In this document: in pieces, positions 8,432-17,681 of the stretch | Layout of the letters: every line of letters begins with the position of its first letter | How positions within the stretch are numbered: position 1 is the stretch's first letter | Source: Psychromonas sp030397575 | GTDB lineage: Bacteria > Pseudomonadota > Gammaproteobacteria > Enterobacterales > Psychromonadaceae | Reading direction: 5' to 3' (one strand) | Assembly: GCF_046250175.1 (NCBI RefSeq) | Contig: NZ_CP176468.1 | DNA length: 64,000 nucleotides | The notes under the pieces: model-generated | What the model was told of the DNA's origin: nothing | What the model saw: the letters and a program-made list of their open reading frames with translations, nothing else | The model's database searches: none | Made by a program: the position numbers and the translations under genes

Positions 8432-8660
8432 CCGTGAGTCGCTTAACCTTGTTTATGGGCAGCCAAATAATTATAAAAGTTTATGGGTGTCCACGACCTT
8501 TGATTAGAAAAGTAGATAAACTAGATGGCTCTCAGTATTCATGAAAAATAATCTAACTTATTTTTGAAAGTGAGCCTCTCCTTTATTATTAAATAGTGGC
8601 TCTAGTCCCCTACTTTTCCAAGCTAATATCCAAGTTTTTTCAATATTTTTAAATAAGTTA

Positions 8661-9410
8661 TTAAAGTAATGCTTTTAACGACAAGCTAACTCCGGATAAA
8701 AACAATAATATAAGTGCAATACGCTTGATCACTTGTGGAGAAATATTAGGTGGGTAACGTTTAGCCAACATTGCGACAATAAAAACACAAGGTAACCCAG
8801 CTAAACTACACCATACCATTGGTGTTGTAATTTGATTACTCACGCCCATAATAACAATTCGTAATAGAGAGGAAAGAAAGAAAACACTGAGTAATGTCGC
8901 TCGGATGACACTTAAAGCTATTGGCTGACGGTACATTAAATAAGAGATAGGAGGCCCAGAAGTAGCAAATAAACCACCAAAGACTCCAGAAATACCACCA
9001 AATACAAAATACACCCAAGACCTGGAAGGTTTAACGTCTTTCTTAGGCTTTACTAAGCTCATTAGACACGCCAAAATAATGCTTACTCCCAATAAGAGTT
9101 GCAACCAATGCAGTGCGTTTTCGCCAAAAAAAGTTAATAGATAAACACCAACGGCAATCATTGGAGTAGAGCCAATAAAAAAGATCAAAAAATTCTTTGC
9201 ATTTACCTGCCTCCACACTCCACCATACAAACTTGTGCCCGCATTCACCATACTTAACACACTCACAGAAAATGCTGCAATTTCTATCGGTACTAAGGAG
9301 AATACACCTGCAATACTCATTGCGATTAAGCCAAACGCAAACCCTGTTATGCTTTGTACGTAACTTGCGACGATAAAGGCTAACAGAAGCCATAAAGAAA
9401 CATCATTCAT
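8661..9410 (-). CDS. TSUP (TauE/SafE) family membrane exporter
   Basis: A 249-residue protein with about eight membrane segments in two similar halves. The N-terminal SYVQSITGFAFGLIAMSI and the second-half FGGISGVFGGLFATSGPPIS are the paired glycine-rich motifs of the TSUP family. Members export sulfite, sulfoacetate or other organic anions across the inner membrane. The gene is divergent from the LysR regulator at 9725 across a 314-bp gap, so that regulator may control it. Substrate is unassigned. Confidence 0.88.
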   Translation of the reverse strand: MNDVSLWLLLAFIVASYVQSITGFAFGLIAMSIAGVFSLVPIEIAAFSVSVLSMVNAGTSLYGGVWRQVNAKNFLIFFIGSTPMIAVGVYLLTFFGENALHWLQLLLGVSIILACLMSLVKPKKDVKPSRSWVYFVFGGISGVFGGLFATSGPPISYLMYRQPIALSVIRATLLSVFFLSSLLRIVIMGVSNQITTPMVWCSLAGLPCVFIVAMLAKRYPPNISPQVIKRIALILLFLSGVSLSLKALL

Positions 9411-9724
9411 AAAAACTCAATTAAAAAATTAAAAGTAAATAGTTTATTTTTTACCCATAATATCGCCTGACTAAAGATCAGAGTGATATGTAAGAAATCG
9501 TCTAAAATCAAACGCTTTCGTATAATAAGCATGAGTTTAATGCTCTCAGCTTTTGGTACATATGAGTAGTGTTATGAATAGCAGAATTTACTACCTTAAA
9601 TCAGCTATTTCTAAAACTCACAAAACATCTCAACTTTAATCAATATATTGTGATTGTTGTTTATACTAAATAACATTTCATATAGGATTTAGCTATATTC
9701 CCGTCAATAATTAGGATAAAAACC
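9411..9724. other. Divergent intergenic region between the TSUP and LysR genes
   Basis: This 314-bp A+T-rich gap must contain both promoters. The LysR gene has AGGAT at about 7 bases before its ATG. No palindrome strong enough to call as the LysR operator was seen. Confidence 0.4.
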
Positions 9725-10627
9725 ATGGATATAAAACTACGACCTATTCGTTATTTTATAGCGGCGGCAGAATGTGGCAGCTTATCTGAGGCAGCTAATA
9801 AACTCCACATATCACAACCGAGTATTTCTGCTGCAATTATAGAAATAGAGAAAACACTCGATCTTCAATTGTTTGTACGCTATCCATCTAAAGGTATCCG
9901 ATTAACCACTCAGGGCATGAAAGTCTTAGAAGAAGCAAGAATCCTGATAAGACATGCAGAATCATTTCGCGTGGCAACAAGCGCTGTTAAATCACAACTA
10001 ATCGGTAATATTTCTATCGCTTTCTTTATGAACTTAGGATCCAATTATTTATCTGAAATTATTCGAACCTTTAAAGAAAAATATCCCGATATTAATGTTC
10101 ATATTCACGACTTAGATCAAGCAGCTATTTTCGATGCACTCAGTAGCGGGAAAGTAGAACTAGCATTAACATTTGATTTAAATATCCCCAAATCAATGAA
10201 AGCAAAATATATCGCAACTAGAGAGCCCTATGCGCTGTTACCACTCGACGATCCGCTTGCTCAACAAGAGGAAGTTGAGCTAAAAGACCTGGTACAGCGT
10301 CCTTATATTTTAATGGATTTACCTTATACTAATGATTACTTTATTTCGCTTTTTGCAAAACATAAGTTATCTCCCAATATACGTTACCGTACTAACTCAT
10401 TTGAGACTGTTCGCACCTTTGTTGCGAGTGGTTTAGGTGTATCAGTATTAAACTTAAAACCAAAATCTCCAGTCACCTATAATGGTAATCAGGTCGTGAT
10501 TAAACCGATCAAAGATAAGGTCGATCCACTCAATATTGTGTTGGTACATTACAGTCGATTAGAACCTCGACGCATTGCAGATATATTTTCAGCCCATATT
10601 GAATCTTTTTTTGAAGCAGCCTCATAA
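9725..10627 (+). CDS. LysR-family transcriptional regulator
   Basis: A 300-residue protein. The N-terminal winged HTH reads RYFIAAAECGSLSEAANKLH then ISQPSISAAIIEIEKTL, with LFVR and GIRLT following as in canonical LysR regulators. A periplasmic-binding-like effector domain starts near residue 90 (GNISIAFFMNLGSNYL). The neighbours are a divergent TSUP exporter and, tail to tail, a nitrilase and a TRAP transporter operon. It is therefore the best candidate regulator of that operon and its effector may be the nitrile or carboxylate substrate (inference). Confidence 0.93.
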   Translation: MDIKLRPIRYFIAAAECGSLSEAANKLHISQPSISAAIIEIEKTLDLQLFVRYPSKGIRLTTQGMKVLEEARILIRHAESFRVATSAVKSQLIGNISIAFFMNLGSNYLSEIIRTFKEKYPDINVHIHDLDQAAIFDALSSGKVELALTFDLNIPKSMKAKYIATREPYALLPLDDPLAQQEEVELKDLVQRPYILMDLPYTNDYFISLFAKHKLSPNIRYRTNSFETVRTFVASGLGVSVLNLKPKSPVTYNGNQVVIKPIKDKVDPLNIVLVHYSRLEPRRIADIFSAHIESFFEAAS

Positions 10628-10642
10628 ACTGCTTAAAAAACT

Positions 10643-11704
10643 TTAAGTATAATTAATCAGCTCCAAACTCTCTTCTAATGTTGTATTAACATCTGATACA
10701 GAATTTGACGCACTATTAATGACTATGTCATGCAATGGTTTTTGTCGAGAGCGATTAACCGATACATTAAACACATCATGTCTATTATAATAACCAGCCA
10801 TATCATGATGCTGCTTTAATTCTACGAGGCTGCTAACATCTATATCAGCTATTACAAGCCCTTCACGGTCAGATAACGTTTCACCTAATGTTGTTCCGCT
10901 AGGAGTGACAATCATAGAAGCAGACCTTGGAGAGCCTTCTAAAATTGCTCTAGCTTCATCGTCATCACACAACAAAGCGATATTTTCATCTGTTATAAAA
11001 CCTGCTGAAACAATAGAAAACACTTTCGCTTCAAAACAATGCGCAGCAGCACGTACACGAATTGCATCAGCTAAATCATAAGGTTCTGAATTGCGAGGAT
11101 CTTTAAATGGCCAAATTGGCGGATAGTTAGCACAGTGAATCTCTTCACCTTGCGCCATAAGAGCATAGCGTGATAAAGGATTACCATTTTCTCCACAAAT
11201 CAAGCCACCCACTCGACCGAACGGCATATCAACAACCGTTAACCCAGCTCCATCACCACGGCTCCACGTTAACTTTTCATAAAAAGTTGGTACTAGTTTA
11301 CGGTGGTGATTAACAATAATACCTTGTGCGTTAATCAATACCATGGAGTTCCATAAACACCCTGCGGAGTATGAAGCCACTTCTGAAAAACCAAGCGAAA
11401 CTGATATTTTCTGTTGTGCAGCAGCGCTAGCAATCGCCTTAATTTCAGGTCCATCAACACGCAGCGATGAAGCAGCAAATTTAACAAAATTTTCATGTCC
11501 CTTTATTGGGCTTGATAATGCATTCCAGATTGGAAAACCAGGAATAAAACTCTCCGGAAAAACAATAAGGTCAACACCTGCTTTAGCCGCTTCAGTTAGA
11601 TATTTAATTGCTTTTCTTACCCCCGCTTCAGGATCAAAAAACTCTGAAGAAACATGTGCAGCAGCCACTCGGACGGTATTATTTTTGTTAGTACTTGAAG
11701 TCAT
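10643..11704 (-). CDS. Nitrilase / carbon-nitrogen hydrolase
   Basis: A 353-residue nitrilase-superfamily enzyme with the complete triad: Glu51 in VFPESF, Lys136 in NHHRKLVPT, Cys170 in GLICGENGNPLSRY. In true nitrilases the motif is usually CGENTNPL; here Thr is replaced by Gly. Length and motifs fit aliphatic or aryl nitrilases, which hydrolyse nitriles to carboxylic acid and ammonia in the cytoplasm. AAGGA precedes the start. The TRAP transporter genes lie 76 bp upstream on the same strand, so the enzyme probably acts on what they import or on a related compound. Exact substrate is unknown. Confidence 0.9.
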   Translation of the reverse strand: MTSSTNKNNTVRVAAAHVSSEFFDPEAGVRKAIKYLTEAAKAGVDLIVFPESFIPGFPIWNALSSPIKGHENFVKFAASSLRVDGPEIKAIASAAAQQKISVSLGFSEVASYSAGCLWNSMVLINAQGIIVNHHRKLVPTFYEKLTWSRGDGAGLTVVDMPFGRVGGLICGENGNPLSRYALMAQGEEIHCANYPPIWPFKDPRNSEPYDLADAIRVRAAAHCFEAKVFSIVSAGFITDENIALLCDDDEARAILEGSPRSASMIVTPSGTTLGETLSDREGLVIADIDVSSLVELKQHHDMAGYYNRHDVFNVSVNRSRQKPLHDIVINSASNSVSDVNTTLEESLELINYT

Positions 11705-11780
11705 AGGACTTTCCTTCTCATATTCTTAAATTTTAAAATTAAATAATTTTTCTATTAAATATCGGTATTAGGTCGATAAA

Positions 11781-13733
11781 TTAATTTTGAAGAACAGGTT
11801 CGTTATCATTAGATGTTTTTGACTCCGTTACCTTTTTGCTTTTAACCTTGTCACGACGCGTTAATACCACTCGAATAATTATGGTGAGAATTGGCACTAG
11901 CCCTACCCAAACATTATGAGTTAATAAATAAACGATTAGCGATAATGGCCCTGCGAACAAATACACTAGACGCTCACATGAACTTAGTTTTCGACCAATA
12001 GCCCCGTAAACAACACCAGCGGTTAAAATAGATGCACATAAGAAAACGACAATCCCAAGCACCGCTTGTGAAGTAATATTTTCAGGGTCCAATACACTAG
12101 GAATAGAAACAAATACAAAGGGTACAAGCAAAGCACAGCATCCCAATTTCGCTGCTTCAAGTGCACTGCGTATAAAACTACCTCCAGATATTCTAACGGC
12201 CACTAAAATACCGACAGCAACAGGGGGAGTAAGAGCTGAGAAGATTGCAAAATAAAAGCCATACATATTTGCTGCAATAGGTGGTAATCCAGCATCAATT
12301 AAACCAGGTACAACAATGATAGCAATCAGTGCATAAGCGGCAGGAGTAGGTAGCCCCATCCCTACGATCAGAGACACTGCCATCCCAATCATCAGCGCAA
12401 TAACAATATTACCGTCAGTGTAAACTGAGATCAGATGCCCCGCTGATACACCAAGACCTGTTGTTGTAAGGGTTTGCACAACCAGTCCAATGGCAGCTAG
12501 CACTACAGTCAATTGCACCGCTGTTTCTAAACCTGTTAAACAACCTTTCCACAACTCTTTAAAGTTTGGACGGTATTTAGCAGGACGAACAAAAGAAAGT
12601 AAAACAACAATGAGTCCTCCCCAAAAGCCAGCCATAGCAGGAGAATAGCGCAGTACCAATAATACGATTAGCACGGTAAAAGATAAGATAAATGACGGCA
12701 GTGTCCATTTAATCTTTTGCCAGTTAATTTTATATTTTTGTGAAAGATTACGCGGTTTATGGCCTACTAAACTATAAAGAGCAATACTAATGGCAAACAT
12801 ATAAAGTAAGCCCGGAATAAGCCCGGCAACAACAACTTCAATATAAGAAACACCCAATATTACTGCCATTAAAAAGGCACCTAACCCCATAATAGGCGGT
12901 AATAATTGGCTTCCAGTTGAAGACATCACTTCAATGGCCCCTGCTTCATCCGCAGTAAATCCATTCTTTTTCATTGTAGGGATAGTCATGACACCCGATA
13001 AGGCAATATTACTAATTGCTTGACCTGTCACCATACCTATCAATGTACTAGCAACAACAGCGGAATAAGCAACACCACCTTTAACCAACAATCCAATCGC
13101 TTGGCCTAGCTCACCAAAGGTATCAATAACACGTGTTCCATGAAGTAAACCGCCGTAAACTAGCAATAAGAAAATCATATCTGCAGATAGCGGCATGTAA
13201 TTAAGTACTCCACGCGGACCACCAATCCCTCCCAGAAAGCTAATTGCGACATTAAGGGGTTGTTGGCGTGATGCCAAAGACTCTGGTAGTAAATGACCAA
13301 ATGTCATATAAGCCGCACCCACAAGGCAAACAACAGCAATAGTTGCTCCCCACATACGCCATGTAATTAAAATAACGGCAGCAATAATGCAGGCTCCAGC
13401 AATCAAAGCATCATTCTCAACAAAAGGTTGAGTAACCTCTAATATTTCTGCATTTGCGTAGAGATAAATACCTGCTCCAGTTGCTAACACTAAACTTACA
13501 AGGGAGGTAATAATATCGATCAGTCTAGAGCTCGATGACTTATCTGCTGAGCGATTCCCCATGATCAATAAAGCACCAATGATCAGTACCGCAGTAAGGT
13601 GCATAGTGTAGTGCTTCATTGCGCCATGAACACTCGCCCAGAGAGTGATCATGTGATAGATGAGAAGACAGCCACCTACCAAACATAAAGCCCAATGGCT
13701 AATGCTCATGATTTTTGATTTGTTTTCTAACAT
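11781..13733 (-). CDS. TRAP transporter fused permease (TAXI type, DctQM fusion)
   Basis: About 650 residues with some 17 or more membrane segments. An N-terminal small-subunit-like part (to about residue 130) is fused to a DctM-like large subunit with PLSADMIFLLLVYGGLLHG, STGSQLLPPIMGLGAFLMA and GMGLPTPAAYALIAI. This single-polypeptide permease pairs with TAXI-type binding proteins and uses the ion gradient for uptake. The frame opens at 13739, but AAAGGA abuts that ATG. The second ATG at 13733 has the correct 6-base spacing and is chosen. The TAXI receptor gene lies just upstream. Confidence 0.92.
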   Translation of the reverse strand: MLENKSKIMSISHWALCLVGGCLLIYHMITLWASVHGAMKHYTMHLTAVLIIGALLIMGNRSADKSSSSRLIDIITSLVSLVLATGAGIYLYANAEILEVTQPFVENDALIAGACIIAAVILITWRMWGATIAVVCLVGAAYMTFGHLLPESLASRQQPLNVAISFLGGIGGPRGVLNYMPLSADMIFLLLVYGGLLHGTRVIDTFGELGQAIGLLVKGGVAYSAVVASTLIGMVTGQAISNIALSGVMTIPTMKKNGFTADEAGAIEVMSSTGSQLLPPIMGLGAFLMAVILGVSYIEVVVAGLIPGLLYMFAISIALYSLVGHKPRNLSQKYKINWQKIKWTLPSFILSFTVLIVLLVLRYSPAMAGFWGGLIVVLLSFVRPAKYRPNFKELWKGCLTGLETAVQLTVVLAAIGLVVQTLTTTGLGVSAGHLISVYTDGNIVIALMIGMAVSLIVGMGLPTPAAYALIAIIVVPGLIDAGLPPIAANMYGFYFAIFSALTPPVAVGILVAVRISGGSFIRSALEAAKLGCCALLVPFVFVSIPSVLDPENITSQAVLGIVVFLCASILTAGVVYGAIGRKLSSCERLVYLFAGPLSLIVYLLTHNVWVGLVPILTIIIRVVLTRRDKVKSKKVTESKTSNDNEPVLQN

Positions 13734-13779
13734 ATCCATTCCTTTAGCTTGTCTTTAATCGAACAACATTTACAAAAAA

Positions 13780-14805
13780 CTATTCTATAAGGCCTAATTC
13801 TTTGTACGCTCGTAACGCGCCAGGATGGATATTTTCAGGTCCAATTTTAGCAATTGTCGCTACAGTTTCTTTGTCCCATATTTTTGCTACTGCACTATAT
13901 TTACCTAATTCAAGCCCAGCTTTTAACCATAACTTGGTCATCTCATAAGCATCTTCTTCAGGGAAAGATTTGTGTACCGACAATAAGGTGTAATTACCAA
14001 AACTAGTGACGGGTTTTGGTTGATTCGCAACCGTATTAGCAGGTAAGACTTGTACGCTAAAAGGAGCCCCTGTTTTATCAATATAAGATTGGATATCTTC
14101 TTTATTGATATCGATATACGCATAAGGTCTACCGGAGCTTTCTAATGTTTTGAATGGGCCGGCTTCCAAGGTAACGCTAAAATCATGGTTACTATGGGTT
14201 ACAAGTGTCCCAATATCAGCTTTGCCATCTAAGATTGCATTAATATTTTGAGCAGGACCTAACGCATCGAATGACTTCAACTTTTCAGTCATCCCCCAAC
14301 CATCAAGCATCATGCGTTGATGCATCCCCCATTCATTTTGACTCAATAAACCAACAGCAACACGCTTGCCAACAAAATCATCTTTACTATTAATCGATGG
14401 GTCTAAAGTAACAAACATATTACTTGTTCTACTCATTACCCCTAACGCTCTAAAATCTTTAACCGCTTCCATTGGCTTAGGAAAGAAAGGAGATATCCCT
14501 TTTTTTGCTGCCCACTCAACGACTTGCCCAGAACCAATAATTGTGTTTTCCCAAAGGTGAGGTGAAGAGGCCAAATATCTAACATTGTAAGTAAACCCCG
14601 GTGTTTCTACTGCAGTAGGTGCTATTTTATCTGTATAATCACCAGCATAATTTTGCATAGTTGCCCAAGCAAGGTAAGGACCTGAACCCGAAGGTGATAT
14701 TAAGATATCAACTTTTTTAGGTGCAGCAGTCACAGAAAGAGAAGTAGAAAGTAAACATATTGCAGAGATAGTTGCAGCTAATGTGTTATTAACAAGCTTT
14801 TTCAT
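13780..14805 (-). CDS. TAXI-family TRAP transporter solute-binding protein
   Basis: A 341-residue protein with a Sec signal peptide (KKLVNNTLAATISAICLLS, cleavage near the AA at residues 27-28). The mature part resembles TAXI receptors: ILISPSGSGPYLAWATM, GQVVEWAAKKGISPF and VGKRVAVGLLSQNEWGM. It delivers an unknown, probably carboxylate or amino-acid-like ligand to the fused permease encoded 46 bp downstream. It is the first gene of the receptor-permease-nitrilase operon. A possible operator lies in its upstream region at 14867-14891. Confidence 0.88.
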   Translation of the reverse strand: MKKLVNNTLAATISAICLLSTSLSVTAAPKKVDILISPSGSGPYLAWATMQNYAGDYTDKIAPTAVETPGFTYNVRYLASSPHLWENTIIGSGQVVEWAAKKGISPFFPKPMEAVKDFRALGVMSRTSNMFVTLDPSINSKDDFVGKRVAVGLLSQNEWGMHQRMMLDGWGMTEKLKSFDALGPAQNINAILDGKADIGTLVTHSNHDFSVTLEAGPFKTLESSGRPYAYIDINKEDIQSYIDKTGAPFSVQVLPANTVANQPKPVTSFGNYTLLSVHKSFPEEDAYEMTKLWLKAGLELGKYSAVAKIWDKETVATIAKIGPENIHPGALRAYKELGLIE

Positions 14806-14866
14806 GGTAGTACTCCTGTAGCGTTATAAAGACATTCCCTAGTCGGTTTTGGTCAAAACTACTAAC

Positions 14867-14891
14867 GACTAATTAATTGTTAAAATTAGTC
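14867..14891. promoter_or_regulatory. Inverted repeat upstream of the TAXI gene, candidate operator
   Basis: gactaatt - 9 bp - aattagtc, perfect 8-bp arms, 62 bp before the TAXI start. Spacing resembles a LysR-type site. Assignment to the LysR protein encoded at 9725-10627 is inference. Confidence 0.35.
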
Positions 14892-15266
14892 TAAGAGCTA
14901 CTATTCAAAGTGTATAGCATGTTATTTGTTACAACTAACAAGGAAAAAACTATGAATAAAAACATGCACTAGACATGTGCAATAAAATTTATTTATGCAA
15001 TATTATGAGGCGTAATGACTAAAGGTTTACTGTAAAACTAACGGAAAGTATTGATTTTAAGAAAATGCAAAAAATTCTATATTAAAAATAATTTTTTAAT
15101 GAAGTGATAAAAAAATACGATTCTAAACTGATTTTCAGCCCAATAATTAATACATGTCGCTCTAAGAGCGTGAAAATCCCCTACTTGGTACGCTATATAT
15201 CAATCAAGAAACGCAGTATTTTTACTGATACCCCACCTCAAAAATAAAACGTGTTATCTAGAATCA
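14892..15266. other. 375-bp intergenic stretch between the TAXI promoter region and the groEL tail repeats
   Basis: No ORF with a ribosome-binding site was seen. The one notable element is a nested hairpin at 15130-15178: outer arms gattttca / tgaaaatc and an inner cgctc-taa-gagcg stem. It could be a small structured RNA element or a read-through terminator. The rest is plain A+T-rich DNA. Confidence 0.35.
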
Positions 15267-15360
15267 TTTAATTCAAGGCGCTTTGCTACCACCTTTAGTG
15301 TTTCTTAATAAATGACAACGAAACGATCAAGTAAGCACTTATTTAATAAATTCCAAAAAC

Positions 15361-15388
15361 AAAAAACTCATCGAAGTGAGCTTTTTTA
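15361..15388 (-). terminator. Second groESL terminator (distal repeat copy)
   Basis: Minus strand: a CTCA-CTTCGA-TGAG core with flanking A/T pairing and a run of six T residues. It is a decayed version of the terminator at 15525-15550, with a G bulge and a changed loop-closing pair. Confidence 0.6.
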
Positions 15389-15524
15389 AATGCTTCATGA
15401 GTAGCATTCTGGATAGCAGAAATTGCTTAATTGAAGGCGCTTTGCCACGACGTTTAGTGTTTTCTTAAACGAGTGGCAACCCAACGCTGAAGTAGATTAT
15501 TTATGTGACAGTTAACCAGATACA

Positions 15525-15550
15525 AAAAAACTCACCGAAGTGAGTTTTTT
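15525..15550 (-). terminator. Primary groESL rho-independent terminator
   Basis: Perfect 11-bp stem aaaaaactcac - cgaa - gtgagtttttt, which on the minus strand is a UUCG tetraloop stem followed by T residues. It lies 114 bp after the groEL stop. The symmetrical A/T flanks would also terminate plus-strand transcripts. Confidence 0.85.
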
Positions 15551-15663
15551 AGATGCTTTATGAATAGCAGAAATTGTTTAATTCAGGCGCTTTGCCACGA
15601 CGTTTAGTGTTTCTTAAACGAGTGGCAATGCAACGCTGAAGTAGACGATTTATGCAGCCAGAA

Positions 15664-17298
15664 TTACATCATTCCGCCCATCCCACCCATATCAGGCATA
15701 GGTGCAGACGCTGGTGCATCTACTGGTAAATCTGTGATCATACATTCAGTTGTGATCATTAAGCCTGCAACAGATGCTGCAAATTGTAGTGCGCTACGTG
15801 TTACTTTAGTTGGGTCAAGAATACCCATTTCTAACATATCGCCGTATTCGCCTGTTGTTGCGTTGTAACCGTAGTTAGCAGTACCTTGTTGTACATTGTT
15901 TGCTACCACAGATGCTTCTTCACCACAGTTTGATACGATTTGACGTAATGGAGATTCCATTGCGCGTAGTGCAACACGAATACCTACGTTTTGGTCGTCG
16001 TTATCGCCAGTTAAGCCTTTAAGTAAACCAGCTACACGAACTAGTGCAACACCACCACCAGCAACAACGCCTTCTTCAACTGCCGCACGAGTCGCATGTA
16101 ATGCATCATCTACACGGTCTTTTTTCTCTTTCATTTCAACTTCTGTTGATGCGCCTACTTTAATTACCGCTACACCGCCTGCTAATTTAGCAGAACGCTC
16201 TTGTAGTTTTTCTTTATCGTAGTCTGAAGAAGATGCTTCGATTTGTTGTTTGATTTGACCAACACGCGCTAGGATTGCTTGTTGCTCACCCGCACCATCG
16301 ATAATCGTTGTTTCATCTTTATTGATTACAACGCGTTTTGCTTGACCTAAATCTTCTAGTGTTACTTTTTCTAGGTCTAAGCCAATCTCTTCAGAGATAA
16401 CTGTACCAGCTGTTAAGATTGCGATGTCTTGTAGCATTGCTTTACGACGGTCACCAAAGCCAGGTGCTTTAACAGCAGCTACTTTCACGATACCACGCAT
16501 GTTGTTTACTACTAATGTAGCTAGTGCTTCGCCTTCAACGTCTTCAGCAATAATCATTAGTGGTTTTGATGCTTTTGCTACTGCTTCTAATGTTGGTAGT
16601 AGTTCACGGATGTTACCGATTTTTTTATCAACGATTAGGATGAATGGGCTATCAAGCTCAACCGTACCTGCTTCTTGGTTAGTCATGAAGTAAGGAGATA
16701 GGTAACCACGGTCAAACTGCATACCTTCAACTACGTCTAGTTCGTTTTCTAGACCTTGACCTTCTTCAACTGTGATAACACCTTCGTTACCTACTTTTTG
16801 CATAGCAGTCGCGATGATTTCACCGATTTCAACATCAGAGTTAGCAGAGATAGTCCCTACTTGTGTGATTGCTTTTGAATCAGAACATGGTGTTGATAGT
16901 TTTTTAAGCTCTTCAACCGCTGCTTTCACTGTTTTATCGATACCACGTTTAAGGTCCATTGGGTTCATACCCGCAGCAACCGCTTTCAAACCTTCAGTGA
17001 TGATTGATTGTGCTAATACAGTTGCGGTTGTTGTTCCGTCACCTGCAGCATCATTAGTTTGAGACGCTACTTCTTTAACCATTTGTGCGCCCATGTTTTC
17101 AAACTTATCAGCAAGTTCGATCTCTTTTGCCACTGTCACACCATCTTTAGTGATGTGCGGTGCACCAAAACTTTTATCGATAACAACGTTACGGCCTTTA
17201 GGACCTAGTGTTACACGTACAGCATTTGCTAATACGTTAACACCTTCAAGCATTTTAATTCGTGCATCATTACCAAATTGAACTTCTTTAGCAGACAT
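15664..17298 (-). CDS. groL: Chaperonin GroEL (Hsp60)
   Basis: 544 residues, full length for bacterial GroEL. The sequence starts SAKEVQFGNDARIKMLEGVN and includes the ATP-binding VTLGPKGRNVVIDKSFG and DGTTTATVLAQ motifs, an apical domain with DRGYLSPYF, and the typical C-terminal GGMGGMM tail. It forms the 14-mer ATPase cage that folds cytosolic proteins with GroES. GroES lies 44 bp upstream in the same operon, read from a sigma-32 promoter at 17682-17707. AAAGGA precedes the ATG. Confidence 0.99.
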   Translation of the reverse strand: MSAKEVQFGNDARIKMLEGVNVLANAVRVTLGPKGRNVVIDKSFGAPHITKDGVTVAKEIELADKFENMGAQMVKEVASQTNDAAGDGTTTATVLAQSIITEGLKAVAAGMNPMDLKRGIDKTVKAAVEELKKLSTPCSDSKAITQVGTISANSDVEIGEIIATAMQKVGNEGVITVEEGQGLENELDVVEGMQFDRGYLSPYFMTNQEAGTVELDSPFILIVDKKIGNIRELLPTLEAVAKASKPLMIIAEDVEGEALATLVVNNMRGIVKVAAVKAPGFGDRRKAMLQDIAILTAGTVISEEIGLDLEKVTLEDLGQAKRVVINKDETTIIDGAGEQQAILARVGQIKQQIEASSSDYDKEKLQERSAKLAGGVAVIKVGASTEVEMKEKKDRVDDALHATRAAVEEGVVAGGGVALVRVAGLLKGLTGDNDDQNVGIRVALRAMESPLRQIVSNCGEEASVVANNVQQGTANYGYNATTGEYGDMLEMGILDPTKVTRSALQFAASVAGLMITTECMITDLPVDAPASAPMPDMGGMGGMM

Positions 17299-17342
17299 TA
17301 TATTTTCCTTTTACTGTGTTCTTTAAAATAAAATAATAACGA

Positions 17343-17633
17343 TTATTCAACGATCGCTAGAATGTCATTCTCACTTAAGATAAGCACTTCTTCGCCTTCA
17401 ATCTTTTCTGTTTTTAGACCGTAACCTTCACTGAAGATAACAGTATCACCTACTTTTACATCTAATGGTCTTACTTCACCATTTTCTAGAATACGGCCAT
17501 TACCTACTGCAATAACTTCTCCGCGTGTTGATTTTTCAGCAGCGCTTCCAGTTAAAACAATACCGCCCGCAGATTTAGTTTCTTGCTCAGTACGTTTTAG
17601 AATAACGCGATCGTGTAGAGGACGAATAGACAT
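17343..17633 (-). CDS. groS: Co-chaperonin GroES (Hsp10)
   Basis: 96 residues, the standard length. It begins SIRPLHDRVILKRTEQETKS and has a GGIVLTGSAAEKSTRGEV mobile-loop region, GDTVIFSEGYG, and the typical end LILSENDILAIVE. As a heptameric lid it caps GroEL during ATP-driven folding. It is the first gene of the groESL operon. A strong AAAGGA ribosome-binding site precedes the ATG. Confidence 0.99.
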   Translation of the reverse strand: MSIRPLHDRVILKRTEQETKSAGGIVLTGSAAEKSTRGEVIAVGNGRILENGEVRPLDVKVGDTVIFSEGYGLKTEKIEGEEVLILSENDILAIVE

Positions 17634-17681
17634 TGTGACTTCCTTTAATAGTAATAGTTAACAGAATTGGTTGATTAAGTG

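Larger units (their letters stand above)
15267..15663 (-). repeat. Three diverged tandem copies of the groEL 3' untranslated segment
   Basis: The core ggcgctttgc begins at 15277, 15436 and 15586, periods of 159 and 150 bp. The two copies nearest groEL (about 15426-15520 and 15578-15663) are highly similar; the most distant (15267-15345) has drifted. Each of the two near copies contains an internal hairpin (minus strand TTGCCACTCGTTTA - AGAAACAC - TAAACGTCGTGGCAA, 13-14 bp with one bulge) and is followed by a terminator. The duplicated unit starts just after the groEL stop, not in the coding sequence. Confidence 0.75.

Noticed and set aside
11343..11729. 128-codon plus-strand frame antisense to the nitrilase gene
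   Set aside because: Shadow of a well-supported enzyme with a complete catalytic triad; no ribosome-binding site or recognisable motif.
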